Assembly (NCBI RefSeq): GCF_014653695.1
Contig: NZ_BNAR01000013.1
Coordinates: 186,001 to 250,000 of the forward strand
DNA from: Lentzea cavernae
Lineage (GTDB): Bacteria; Actinomycetota; Actinomycetes; Mycobacteriales; Pseudonocardiaceae
Length of the DNA: 64,000 nucleotides
Direction of reading: 5' to 3'
The stretch's first letter is position 1. Each line of letters begins with the position of its first letter. The notes under the pieces were generated by a model. The model did no database searches. It had not been told where the DNA came from and worked only from the letters and a program-made list of their open reading frames with translations. Below are positions 34,393 to 42,861 of the stretch, one piece after another. The translations under genes and the position numbers were made by a program.

Positions 34393-36110
34393 CCGCCGTG
34401 CTCGCGATCATCGGCGCCGGTCCCCGCGGCACGGGCCTGCTGGAACGCCTGGTGGCCAACGCGACCCTGCTCCCCCCGCAGGGCTGCGAGATCCACCTGA
34501 TCGACCCGCACCCGGCCGGAGCGGGCCGCGTGTGGCGCCCGGACCAGTCGCCGCTGATGCTGATGAACTCCCGCGCGGCCGACGTCACGATGTTCACCGA
34601 CGACAGCGTCCGCTGCACCGGACCGATCACCCCGGGCCCCACGCTCGCGGAGTGGTCCGGCCTGCACGGCGACGACTTCCCGACCCGGCGGCAGGGTGGC
34701 GCTTACCTGAGGTGGTGCTTCGACCGAGCCGTGCGTGCTTTTCCCTCCGACATACGCGTCGTGGTGCACCAGACCAGTGCCGTGGCCCTGTCGGACGGCT
34801 CCCGCCAGACCATCGCGCTGGCCGACGGCACGCACGTGGTGGCCGATGTGGTCGTCATGGCACAGGGGAACGTCGGCGGCCACCGGACGCCGGAGCAGCA
34901 GGCCCACGAGGACTTCGCCGCGCGCACAGGCGGCACGTACCTGCCCCCGTCGTGCCCGGGAGACGAGGACCTGGACCGCCTGCCACCGGGCGAGCCGGTC
35001 CTGGTGTCCGGCATGGGCCTGGCGTTCGTCGACCTGGCCGTGCTGCTCACCGAAGGCCGTGGGGGCCGTTTCACCCGCGACCGCGACGGCACGATGACCT
35101 ACCACCCGAGCGGCCGGGAACCGTTGCTGCACGCGGGATCCCGCCGAGGAGTGCCCTACCTGCCCAAGCCCCTGCTCCCCCCGCTGACCGACCGGGCCCC
35201 GCGCTTCTTCACCCCGGAGTTCCTCGCCCAGGCCACCACACCGGGCGACCTGGTGGGTGCGGCGTGCCGGGAGCTCGTGTGGGCGCACTACCGCGAACTG
35301 TTCGCCGCGCAGGCCGACCGCACCCGCATGTCCTGGACCGCCTTCGCGTCGGAGTTCGCCGCGATCCCGGTGACCGACCCGGCACTGGGAAAGCTGGTCT
35401 CCCACGCGGTCCCCGACCCGGCCGACCACGCGGACATGAGCTTCCTGCGTTCGCCGCTCGACGGTGCGTTCCCGGACCAGGCAGCGCTGAAAACGTGGAT
35501 GCACAACCACATCAGCCACGCGGTGACCCGTGCCACCGACCCTCGCCACAGCGCGCACGCCGCGGTACTGCACGGCCTCCTGACCGTGAGCGAGGTGCTG
35601 GAACAGGCGACCCCCACGCCGTCGGCCGCACGCGCGTCCGCGATCCTCTCGCGCTTCGCCGCCTACCTGGGCTCCGGCCCTCCCCCGCACCGCTTGGAAC
35701 AACTTCAAGCCCTCTCCCGGGCAGGCGTGCTGCACTTCCTCGGAGCCGGCCTTCAGGTCACCTGCACCGACTCCTTCACGGCCCGCACGGCCTCGCTGCC
35801 CTTCGCGGTGAAGGCACGCCACTTCGTCGAGGCCCGCCTCCCCGACCCCGACGCGCGCACCCACCCGTTGCTCATCTCGTTGTCCCAGAACCGGACCCGC
35901 GTTCCCGTCGACCCGGACACGTTCCAGGTCCTCGACCACGCGGGCGACCCCCACCCGCGCCGCCTGGCACTGGGACTCTTCGCCGGCGGTGGGGCGCTCG
36001 GCGCGTTCTCCCGCCCCGGCCGCAACGCGCCGTTCTTCCGCCAGAACGACGACACGGCCCGCCGCGTCCTCACCGAACTCGGCGCCCGGACCCCGGCCCT
36101 CACGCCCTGA
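34389..36110 (+). CDS. FAD/NAD(P)-binding protein, possible lanthipeptide tailoring enzyme
   Basis: 573-aa protein of the FAD-NAD(P)-binding family (PF13454 type). VLAIIGAGPRGTGLLERLV is the N-terminal dinucleotide-binding loop, IDPHPAGAGRVWRPDQSPLMLMNS the ribose/flavin segment, VVVMAQGN the typical ATG-like flavin motif and LFAGGGALGAFSRPGRNAPFFRQND the conserved C-terminal block. Relatives (HpaO- or ornithine-monooxygenase-like folds) often have unknown substrates. Coupled to the exporter by ATGA overlap, it ends the lanthipeptide operon, so redox modification of the peptide is a reasonable guess but not shown. Confidence 0.78.
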   Translation: MTAVLAIIGAGPRGTGLLERLVANATLLPPQGCEIHLIDPHPAGAGRVWRPDQSPLMLMNSRAADVTMFTDDSVRCTGPITPGPTLAEWSGLHGDDFPTRRQGGAYLRWCFDRAVRAFPSDIRVVVHQTSAVALSDGSRQTIALADGTHVVADVVVMAQGNVGGHRTPEQQAHEDFAARTGGTYLPPSCPGDEDLDRLPPGEPVLVSGMGLAFVDLAVLLTEGRGGRFTRDRDGTMTYHPSGREPLLHAGSRRGVPYLPKPLLPPLTDRAPRFFTPEFLAQATTPGDLVGAACRELVWAHYRELFAAQADRTRMSWTAFASEFAAIPVTDPALGKLVSHAVPDPADHADMSFLRSPLDGAFPDQAALKTWMHNHISHAVTRATDPRHSAHAAVLHGLLTVSEVLEQATPTPSAARASAILSRFAAYLGSGPPPHRLEQLQALSRAGVLHFLGAGLQVTCTDSFTARTASLPFAVKARHFVEARLPDPDARTHPLLISLSQNRTRVPVDPDTFQVLDHAGDPHPRRLALGLFAGGGALGAFSRPGRNAPFFRQNDDTARRVLTELGARTPALTP

Positions 36111-36123
36111 GCGCACAGCGAAA

Positions 36124-36151
36124 GGCGGGACCGGCCGAAGCCGATCCCGCC
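36124..36151. terminator. Hairpin between convergent genes
   Basis: GGCGGGA (36124-36130) and TCCCGCC (36145-36151) with an inner GGC/GCC pair, in the 58-bp gap between the FAD protein and the repeat protein. Could act in both directions; no strong T run. Confidence 0.5.
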
Positions 36152-36168
36152 CGTTGATCACCTCGTGG

Positions 36169-37590
36169 TCACGCCTTCACGGAGTGGTGCTTCCCGTGGG
36201 TCCAGGACGCGGCGTCGCCGCCGTCGCCCGCCGGACCGGAGTGGCCACCGACCGTGTTGCTGTGGTTGGAAGCGTCGCCGGTCCAGCCCGTGGCGCCGGT
36301 GTCACCGGAGTTGCCCGAGGTGACCTCGGTCCAGGACTTGGTGCCGTGGTTGTTCCAGCCGTGCTTCCAGCCGTGGTTCTTCCAGCTGTGGTTCTTGTTC
36401 TCGGTCTTCACCACTGCCGAGTTGCCACCGGTGTCGCCGGAGTTCCCCGACTTGCCCGAGTTGCCGGACGTGGCGTTGTTCGAGCTCGTGGCGTTGCCGC
36501 CCTTGCCCGAGTTCCCACCGTTGCCCGCGATCGCCTCGGCGGAGCCGGACTTGCTCCACTTGCTGTGGTGCTTGCCCTGTTCGGTCACTGCCCAGGCGTT
36601 GCCGCCGTCACCGGCCGGACCGGAGTTGCCGCCCACCGTGTTGCTGTGGTTCCACGCGTCACCGGTCGAGCCGGTGGCACCCGTGTCGCCGGAGTCGCCC
36701 GACGTGACGGTCGTCCAGGACTTGGTGCCGTTCCAGGACTTCCTGTCCCAGTTCCAGCCGTGGCCCTGCTCCGAACCGATCGAACGCACGACGGCCTTGT
36801 TGCCGCCGGTGTCACCGGAGTTCCCCGAGTTGCCGGAGTTCCCCGACTTGGCGTTGTTCGAGCTGGTGGCGTTGCCGCCCTTGCCCGAGTTGCCGCCGTT
36901 GCCCGCAGTAGCCTCGGCGGAGCCGGACTTGCTGTGGTGGCCCCACTTCTGGTCCTTGGACACGACCGAAGCGTCGCCGCCGTCACCGGCGGGACCGGAG
37001 TTGCCGCCCACGGTGTTGCTGTGGTTGGAGGCGTCCCCGGTCGAACCGGTCGCACCCGTGTTCCCGGAGTCACCCGAGCTCACGTTCGTGTGGCACTCGG
37101 CCAGCAGGCAGACGCCGTAGGCGCTGTTGCCGCCGGTGTCACCCGAGTTGCCCGAGTTACCGGAGTTGCCGGACGTGGCGTTGTTCGAGCTCGTGGCGTT
37201 GCCGCCCTTGCCCGAGTTCCCGCCGTTGCCCGCGGTCGCGCCGGCGTTGTTCGATCGTCCGGCCGCGGTGGCGTCGCCACCGTTGCCGGCCGCACCGGAG
37301 TTCCCGCCCACGGTGTTGCTGTGGTTGGAGGCGTCCCCGGTCGAACCGGTCGCACCCGTGTTCCCGGAGTCACCCGAGCTCACGTTCGTGTGGCATTCCG
37401 CCAGCACGCACAGGCCGGTGGCGCTGTTGCCGCCGGTGGAACCGGAGTTCCCGGAGTTGCCCGAGTTCCCCGACTTGGCGTTGTTCGAGCTCGTGGCGTC
37501 GCCGCCCTTGCCCGAGTTCCCGCCGTTGCCACCGTTCACGACCGAGTGCACGACGTCGCCGACGCCGCCCAGGAGGCCATCGCCACCCGT
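36169..37590 (-). repeat. Four long tandem repeats inside the Gly/Asn/Ser-rich gene
   Basis: The repeat blocks at DNA level are spaced by roughly 300 to 360 bp. The best pair, 37004-37095 and 37304-37395, is identical over 92 bp at exactly 300-bp offset, showing recent duplication or gene conversion. Confidence 0.8.
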
Positions 37591-37677
37591 GTCAGCGCTC
37601 GCCATCGCCGTTCCGAACAGGAGGAATCCTCCCGAAAACGCTGCGGCCACCAGACCGCGTCGCACAGAGCTGTGCAT
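36169..37677 (-). CDS. Secreted Gly/Asn/Ser-rich tandem-repeat protein
   Basis: 502 aa. Signal peptide 1-28 (FSGGFLLFGTAMASA|D), a short hydrophobic segment GLLGGVGDVVHSVV, then four repeats of about 100-125 residues. Each repeat opens with AGNGGNSGKGGNATSSNNA, continues with triplets SGNSGNSGNSGDTGGNSA, a variable insert, then SGDSGNTGATGSTGDASNHS and NTVGGNSGPAGDGGDA. Inserts of repeats 1 and 2 carry a Cys pair (CVLAECHTNV), those of 3 and 4 are rich in His, Trp and Lys. Almost every third residue is Gly, as in collagen-like or poly-Gly helical bundles. The DNA has an exact 92-bp repeat (37004-37095 and 37304-37395), so copy number may vary. Probably a cell-surface or matrix protein; function unknown. 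Confidence 0.8.
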   Translation of the reverse strand: MHSSVRRGLVAAAFSGGFLLFGTAMASADTGGDGLLGGVGDVVHSVVNGGNGGNSGKGGDATSSNNAKSGNSGNSGNSGSTGGNSATGLCVLAECHTNVSSGDSGNTGATGSTGDASNHSNTVGGNSGAAGNGGDATAAGRSNNAGATAGNGGNSGKGGNATSSNNATSGNSGNSGNSGDTGGNSAYGVCLLAECHTNVSSGDSGNTGATGSTGDASNHSNTVGGNSGPAGDGGDASVVSKDQKWGHHSKSGSAEATAGNGGNSGKGGNATSSNNAKSGNSGNSGNSGDTGGNKAVVRSIGSEQGHGWNWDRKSWNGTKSWTTVTSGDSGDTGATGSTGDAWNHSNTVGGNSGPAGDGGNAWAVTEQGKHHSKWSKSGSAEAIAGNGGNSGKGGNATSSNNATSGNSGKSGNSGDTGGNSAVVKTENKNHSWKNHGWKHGWNNHGTKSWTEVTSGNSGDTGATGWTGDASNHSNTVGGHSGPAGDGGDAASWTHGKHHSVKA

Positions 37678-37735
37678 TGTCGAACCTTCCTGTCAATCAA
37701 GCTGGGTGATCTGTCGGCTTGGTCGGCAGGTCTGG

Positions 37736-38530
37736 TCAACTGGGATGGTTCCGGCCGTAGTAGAAGCACCACGACCCGTGGACCTGGTGGTCGGTGACCA
37801 CCGCGAGCGACTCACCGCCCGGGCGAACTCCCGATCCTGCCGGGAGGTCCGAGAGCGCGAGTCCTGACGATCCACTCGAAGACGCCGATCCTGGGGTGCC
37901 GGGTAAAGCGAACGGCACGTCAGGTGAAGGCTGTGACGGCGCCTCGATCGGTGGCGCCACATCAGGTGCGGAGATCTGCTGCCGCGTTTCGGCCACCGCG
38001 TTCCAGTCGGGCAGCGCCGCGGCGTGAACCTGCGGCGTGACGACCGGTGCCTGCGGCGTCAGCGGCGTCTCCGGAACCACGGGCACGGCGACCGGCGGCA
38101 CCTCCGCCGGAGCGGAAGGTGTTGCCACCAGCGGTTCCGCGATCCGCGGCACCACCGGCACGTCCTGCACCGCGTTCACCACCGGGGTGAGCAGCGGCGC
38201 GGTCACGGGCTGGAGGGGCTCCAGCACCGGACTGAGGGTCCGCGTGGCCGTGTCGACGACCGGCGCCAGCGGTTCGAGCAGCGGTCCGGTCACCGGCTTG
38301 GCGGCCTTCACCACCGGCTTCACCACCGGATCGGCCACCGCCACTACATCCCGTGTCACCGGCACGACCACGTCGGTCACCGGAGCGACGAGATCGGCGA
38401 CACCACCCAGCAAGCCGGGCGAACCACCGTCGTCAGCACTCGCGACGCCCGCGGAGAGCAGGCCGAACCCGATCAGGAACCCGGCCACACCCAGAGTCCG
38501 CCGGAGCGCTGTGGAGCATGTCAACTTCAT
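37736..38530 (-). CDS. Secreted Pro/Val-rich protein of unknown function
   Basis: 264 aa from ATG 38530 (GGGGGTGA upstream). Signal peptide ends at GVASA|DD. The mature N-terminus SPGLLGGVADLVAPVTDVVV shares the GLLGGV motif with the repeat protein downstream. The rest is low complexity: alternating Pro/Val segments (PVVKPVVKAAKPVTGPLLEP, PLLTPVVNAVQDVPVV), then Pro/Ser/Gly-rich spacer and a C-terminus VHGSWCFYYGRN with one Cys. No enzyme motif or LPXTG anchor. Likely an extended cell-wall-spanning or matrix protein expressed together with its neighbour (58-nt gap). Confidence 0.7.
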   Translation of the reverse strand: MKLTCSTALRRTLGVAGFLIGFGLLSAGVASADDGGSPGLLGGVADLVAPVTDVVVPVTRDVVAVADPVVKPVVKAAKPVTGPLLEPLAPVVDTATRTLSPVLEPLQPVTAPLLTPVVNAVQDVPVVPRIAEPLVATPSAPAEVPPVAVPVVPETPLTPQAPVVTPQVHAAALPDWNAVAETRQQISAPDVAPPIEAPSQPSPDVPFALPGTPGSASSSGSSGLALSDLPAGSGVRPGGESLAVVTDHQVHGSWCFYYGRNHPS

Positions 38531-38768
38531 GCAATCACCCCCTCTCACCGAATCAGCACCTGTACAACCAGGCATTCGGATTCACCCAGGAGAGTGGATT
38601 GCACGAAAGTGGAGAAACTTTTGTTGCAGCAGCTCAAGGCCGCTAAATTGATTCAAAACATGTATTTCCAACTACTTTGCGAAACAAATTGACATGCGCC
38701 TTGTCAACGCACAGTGATCATCCAATTCTCAAACCCAGGCTCTCTGACGTCGACCTGAAGACGCAAAA
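38531..38768. other. AT-rich intergenic region upstream of the Pro/Val-rich gene
   Basis: Markedly AT-richer than the genes around it. Contains the palindrome TTGACA-N7-TGTCAA at 38689-38707, which offers a -35-like hexamer on both strands and could be an operator for the two secreted-protein genes. No gene found. Confidence 0.45.
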
Positions 38769-38805
38769 ACTCCGGGAACCGCCTGTGGAGCGCGGTTCCC
38801 GGAGT
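38769..38805 (-). terminator. Rho-independent terminator of the fasciclin gene
   Basis: Perfect 14-bp stem ACTCCGGGAACCGC / GCGGTTCCCGGAGT with a 9-nt loop; on the minus strand it is followed by a TTTTT tract (38764-38768). Confidence 0.85.
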
Positions 38806-38829
38806 CGCGGTGCTGCTGCCCTGGAGATG

Positions 38830-39483
38830 TCAGGCGGGCATCAGGACCGAGTCGATGAGGTAGACGGTCGCGTTGGCGGTCTTCACGCCACCGCAGATGA
38901 CGTTGGCGTCGTTGACCTTGATCGCGTTGCCCGAGCCGGTGACCTTCACGGTGCCGGTCTGCACGGTCTTCTGGTCACCCGCGATCTTGTCGGGCGTGAT
39001 CTGACCCGGGACGACGTGGTAGGTCAGGATCTTGGTCAGCAGCGCGTCATCGGTCTTGAGCGTCTCGATGGTGGCGGCGTCGATCTTGGCGAACGCCGAG
39101 TCGACCGGCGCGAAGACGGTGAACTCGGCACCGTTGAGCGTCGAGACGAGGTTGACCTTCGGGTTGAGCTTGCCGGACACCGCGCTGACGAGCGTGGTGA
39201 GCAGCGGGTTGTTGCTCGCGGCCACGGCCACCGGGTCAGCGGCCATGCCGCTCACGGAACCGGCGCCGGACGGGACCTGCTTGGCGTAGTCGGCACAGCC
39301 GGGGCCGACGAGGTTGGCGGCCGGGTCGGCCATCGCCGCGGACGACGAGGTCGCCGTCGAGGTCGGGGCCGCGCTGGACGAGGTGCCGCTGCTGGCCATG
39401 TCACCCGAGCCGCACGCCGCGCCGAACAGGGCGAGCGAGGCGGCGCCGAGGGCCAGGACGGTGTTGCGGACGGTCTTGTTCAT
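38830..39483 (-). CDS. Fasciclin-domain lipoprotein
   Basis: 217 aa. Lipoprotein signal peptide with lipobox LFGAAC (Cys about 25), a Ser/Thr/Ala linker, then one FAS1 domain: [35 protein letters not shown] (H1 motif), [17 protein letters not shown] (H2/YH motif) and VCGG-like ending [24 protein letters not shown]. Resembles mycobacterial MPT70/MPT83-type secreted FAS1 proteins, thought to act in adhesion; the precise role is unknown. ATG 39483 has GGAG upstream. Divergent from the peroxiredoxin. Confidence 0.9.
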   Translation of the reverse strand: MNKTVRNTVLALGAASLALFGAACGSGDMASSGTSSSAAPTSTATSSSAAMADPAANLVGPGCADYAKQVPSGAGSVSGMAADPVAVAASNNPLLTTLVSAVSGKLNPKVNLVSTLNGAEFTVFAPVDSAFAKIDAATIETLKTDDALLTKILTYHVVPGQITPDKIAGDQKTVQTGTVKVTGSGNAIKVNDANVICGGVKTANATVYLIDSVLMPA

Positions 39484-39611
39484 GACAGGACATCTCCAAG
39501 GGTGATCGAACAGTTGCTGCTCGTGATTCGGCACCCCCTGGAGAGCGGATGGGTGCGGTTATCGACCCGTTACCAACCCATCCGCGCCACCCCCTGACTC
39601 GAAGACCTGTC

Positions 39612-40076
39612 ATGGACCGAGGAGACACCGCCCCCGACTTCACGCTGCCCGACGACAACGGGGACCCACGCACCCTGTCCGGCTTCCTGGCCTCCGGCCC
39701 GGTCGTGCTGTTCTTCTACCCCGCCGCGATGACGGGTGGCTGCACCGCCGAGAGCTGCCACTTCCGCGACCTGACGGCGGAGTTCGGCGAGGTCGGCGCG
39801 CACAGGATCGGCATCAGCCCCGACGCCGTGAGCAGGCAACGCGCGTTCTCCGCCGCGAACGGCTTCGACTACCCGCTCCTGTCCGATGTGGACGGTGCGG
39901 TGGCCAGGCAGTTCGGCGCCTGGCGGCGCTTCAGCCCGCTGCACGCGAAGAGGCGCACCTTCGTCATCGACACCGACCGCCAGGTCCTCGCCGTGATCAA
40001 GAGCGAGCTGAAGTTCACCGTCCACGCCGACGAGGCCCTCGAGGTCCTGCGGGTGCGCGCCGCCAGGCAGCCCTGA
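39612..40076 (+). CDS. Peroxiredoxin (BCP/AhpC-TSA type)
   Basis: 154-aa thiol peroxidase. DFTLPDDNGDPRTLSGFL begins the thioredoxin-like fold; FFYPAAMTGGCTAESCHFRDL holds the peroxidatic Cys (TxxC context) and a resolving Cys five residues later, the BCP-type spacing. Reduces hydrogen peroxide or organic peroxides using thioredoxin. ATG 39612 chosen because the domain begins right after it. A hairpin follows at 40081. Confidence 0.88.
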   Translation: MDRGDTAPDFTLPDDNGDPRTLSGFLASGPVVLFFYPAAMTGGCTAESCHFRDLTAEFGEVGAHRIGISPDAVSRQRAFSAANGFDYPLLSDVDGAVARQFGAWRRFSPLHAKRRTFVIDTDRQVLAVIKSELKFTVHADEALEVLRVRAARQP

Positions 40077-40080
40077 GCCG

Positions 40081-40112
40081 GCCCGCCGCCCTTGCGGGAC
40101 AGGACGGCGGGC
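40081..40112. terminator. Hairpin between convergent peroxiredoxin and DUF5682 genes
   Basis: GCCCGCCG (40081-40088) and CGGCGGGC (40105-40112), 8-bp stem with a 16-nt loop. No T run; may serve both transcripts. Confidence 0.5.
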
Positions 40113-40140
40113 TTCGGCGGGCGTGACCCGCTTGCCGCGC

Positions 40141-42861
40141 TCAGGTGGCCAACAGCGCCTCCAGCGCGACCGCGGTGTCCGGATGACGGCTCAGCAACGC
40201 CACCCCGCCGGGTGCGGCCTGCCACGCACCCTCACAGCCCAGCAGGTCCGCCACCGCGTCACAGGTCGCCGGGTGGGCGGCCAGCAGCGCGAGGCCCTGT
40301 CCGGTGCTCGTGCGCACGGTGACGGGTGCGGGCTGGTCGAGCCAGGGCGGGACCCACTCGTCCAACGCGGGGAGCCGGCCGGGGAACACCCGCCCGGCTT
40401 CCCGGATGAGCAGCGGGACGAACTGCGCGCCGCGGGAGCGCAGGGTGCTGATCAGGGTCGGCAGCCACGGCAGCAGCAGCGGGTCCGGCAGGTGCGCGAA
40501 GGCGTTGGACATCGTCTCCACCACGAAGTCCACGAGGCTCGGCACCGGCTCCAGGGCGTGCACGAAACCGCTCAGGTAACGCGGATAACTGGGCAGCGAC
40601 AACGGGTTGCCCAGCAGGTCGTCGCACCGGACGCGCAGCTCCAACCTCGACAGGCGGCCGAGGTGGACCTGGGCGGCCCACAGCAGGGCCACCTTCGACG
40701 GCTCCTCCGGGTGGGACTGGGCCACCGCGAGTTCCAGCTGGGTGCGGTCACATCCCAGGGACAGGGCCAGGGACTCCATGCTGAACAGGAAGCCGAGCAT
40801 CGCGGCCACCTGGTCGACACCCGCCTCCTCCTCGGTGAACGCCGTCGGCAGCAACGTGCAGTAGTGCGCGTAACCGGTCCGCACGAAGGACTCGATCCAC
40901 TGCGGCAGAACGGGTTCGTTCGTGCGGTAGTAGGCGAGCAGGCGGCGGGACCGGCGCAGGACCTCCGGCGCTCCGTCGACCGTGCGTTCCGCGGACAGCA
41001 GTTCCAGCGCCCGCACGCCCAGTTCGCCCGCCAGACGCGGGCTGTGCAGGTAGCGGATGGCGTCCTCGACGGCTTCGAGGACGCTCGCGGTGGTGGCCTG
41101 CGGGTCGCAGGCGCCGCGGCGCAGGCGTTGCTCCACGACCTGTTCGACGCTGACGCCCTCGTAGCCCAGTTCGATCAGGGACCGCTGGTGGGTGCCGAGG
41201 GCGAGGTCCCAGGACTCCTGGATCGGACGCTCCCCCAGCTTCCGCTCGCCCATGATCGGACGGGCGGCACCGCGCGGCAGCAGGTAGCGCAACATCCACA
41301 GCAGGTTCGAGCAGAGTTCGAGCTCCGGCCGGGAGACGATGTCGAGCAACGCCCGCTGCACGCCTCGTTGCTGGAGCTTGAGCTCGAGCGGGGCGAGGCG
41401 GTCGTGCACGTCACGGGCCAGCGGCGGCAGCGCGTCGTAACCGACCTGGCCGATCCGGTCGCCGCCCATCATGATCTCGACCAGGCGCCGGACGTCCCGG
41501 CGACCGGGGACCACGTCCTTCTCGATGCAGGTGACGGCGGCGTCCTGGAAGTCGTACGGCGTCGGCCGGGCGCGGTCGCGCATGCCCGCCAGCAGGATCG
41601 AGGTCTCGAAGACCGCGATCGCGTCGGCGGTGGAGGCCAGGTACCCGTTGCGGCGTACGGCACGCACGATCTCCACGGACCAGCCCAGCAGCTCGGCCTC
41701 GTCCAGCCGGTCCAGCACGGGCGGGCGTTGCAGGAAGCCGGAGAGCTGGTCAGCCGCGGAGACGTCCGCGACCGGGCCGGGCAGCGCCGCCTGCTTGCGC
41801 GCCTTCTTCCCCCCGGCCTGGCCGGCGAGCTGGAACGGCTTCACCTTGGTGCGCTTGAGGTTCTTGGCCCACTCGGTGGCCGCGATGGACACCGATCCCG
41901 CCGCCAGGTCGAACTGCGCCTCGATCGCGGCGTGGCTCGACGGGATCAGGCCGTGCTGCCACACCGTGTCGCTGCGCGGGCTGATCACGAAGCCGTCGCT
42001 GCCGTCGACGCCGAACTCCGCGACCCGGCTGGCCGCGTGGAAGGCGCCGCAGACGTACAGGCAGTCCGCCGGATCCGCGCCGGTGGCGGCCAAGTGCTCG
42101 CGCATCCGGGTCCACATGTACCGCTCGCGGTCCTCGTCGACCCGCACCCGGCGCGGATCGCCGGGAGCGAGCCGCCGGAACAGGCTGCCGATCAGGAACA
42201 TCACCTGGCGGTAGGTGTCGTGGTCGCTGTCGCCGAGCGGGAGCTCGACGTACTGGTGCCACCACTCCGACCAGTGCCGCACCTTGCCGTGGTGCAGCAG
42301 GTGCTCCTCCAGTTCGGCGAAGCGCGGCCTCAGGTCGCCGATCTCCACGCCGACCGCGTCGCCGTGCAGCGCGTCCTCGCCGGTCTCCTTGGCCTCCGGC
42401 GCCTGCCACTGGAACACGTGGTCCGTCGAGCGGTCCACCAGGACCAGCTCCACGCCCGGCATGTCCAGCGCGTACGCGATCGCCTGGTACTCCGCGGACG
42501 CCTCGGTGATCGGCGCGACCACCGACAGCGGCGCCCACTCGGCCGGGAACCCCTCGACCTCGCTGGAGAACGCCTGCACCGCAACAGGTAGGCGGCAGTT
42601 GCGCAGCTCCGTGAGCAGCGGAGCCATGTCCTCGCAGAGCTCGAGGTAGATCACCTTGGGCTGCTTGTCCCGCAACCGGCGGGCCATGGCCACGGCGGAG
42701 GCCGGGGAGTGGTGGCAGACCGGGAAGATCTCCAGCGGTTCGGAGACCGCCCGGTCCACGTCGTCGACCATGCCGAGCAGGATGCCCTCCAGGGCACCGG
42801 GCCCGTCGGCGAACGTCGTCGCCGCGTCGTTGAGCTGCGTGCGCAGCGACTCGAAGCTCAC
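40141..42861 (-). CDS. DUF5682-family protein
   Basis: 906 aa. Begins with a domain containing FPVCHHSPASAVAMARRLRD and ...PKVIYLELCEDM, the pattern of the TraB/EreA-like superfamily (His-x2-Ser-x-Ala and Glu motifs) found at the start of DUF5682 proteins, with LYVCGAFHAASRV as the second conserved block. The remaining 550 residues are helical and without known motif. It is the last gene of an operon with a MoxR ATPase, VWA protein and SWIM protein; the same domain set occurs in the E. coli yehL-yehM-yehP-yehQ region. GTG 42861 overlaps the ATPase stop (GTGA). Molecular function unknown. Confidence 0.8.
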   Translation of the reverse strand: MSFESLRTQLNDAATTFADGPGALEGILLGMVDDVDRAVSEPLEIFPVCHHSPASAVAMARRLRDKQPKVIYLELCEDMAPLLTELRNCRLPVAVQAFSSEVEGFPAEWAPLSVVAPITEASAEYQAIAYALDMPGVELVLVDRSTDHVFQWQAPEAKETGEDALHGDAVGVEIGDLRPRFAELEEHLLHHGKVRHWSEWWHQYVELPLGDSDHDTYRQVMFLIGSLFRRLAPGDPRRVRVDEDRERYMWTRMREHLAATGADPADCLYVCGAFHAASRVAEFGVDGSDGFVISPRSDTVWQHGLIPSSHAAIEAQFDLAAGSVSIAATEWAKNLKRTKVKPFQLAGQAGGKKARKQAALPGPVADVSAADQLSGFLQRPPVLDRLDEAELLGWSVEIVRAVRRNGYLASTADAIAVFETSILLAGMRDRARPTPYDFQDAAVTCIEKDVVPGRRDVRRLVEIMMGGDRIGQVGYDALPPLARDVHDRLAPLELKLQQRGVQRALLDIVSRPELELCSNLLWMLRYLLPRGAARPIMGERKLGERPIQESWDLALGTHQRSLIELGYEGVSVEQVVEQRLRRGACDPQATTASVLEAVEDAIRYLHSPRLAGELGVRALELLSAERTVDGAPEVLRRSRRLLAYYRTNEPVLPQWIESFVRTGYAHYCTLLPTAFTEEEAGVDQVAAMLGFLFSMESLALSLGCDRTQLELAVAQSHPEEPSKVALLWAAQVHLGRLSRLELRVRCDDLLGNPLSLPSYPRYLSGFVHALEPVPSLVDFVVETMSNAFAHLPDPLLLPWLPTLISTLRSRGAQFVPLLIREAGRVFPGRLPALDEWVPPWLDQPAPVTVRTSTGQGLALLAAHPATCDAVADLLGCEGAWQAAPGGVALLSRHPDTAVALEALLAT

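Noticed and set aside
36254-37120. 288-codon plus-strand frame with Pro-rich repeats opposite the Gly/Asn/Ser-rich gene
   Set aside because: It looks like a Pro/Leu repeat protein, but the repeat simply mirrors the minus-strand repeats, and only the minus-strand frame has a signal peptide and proper start.
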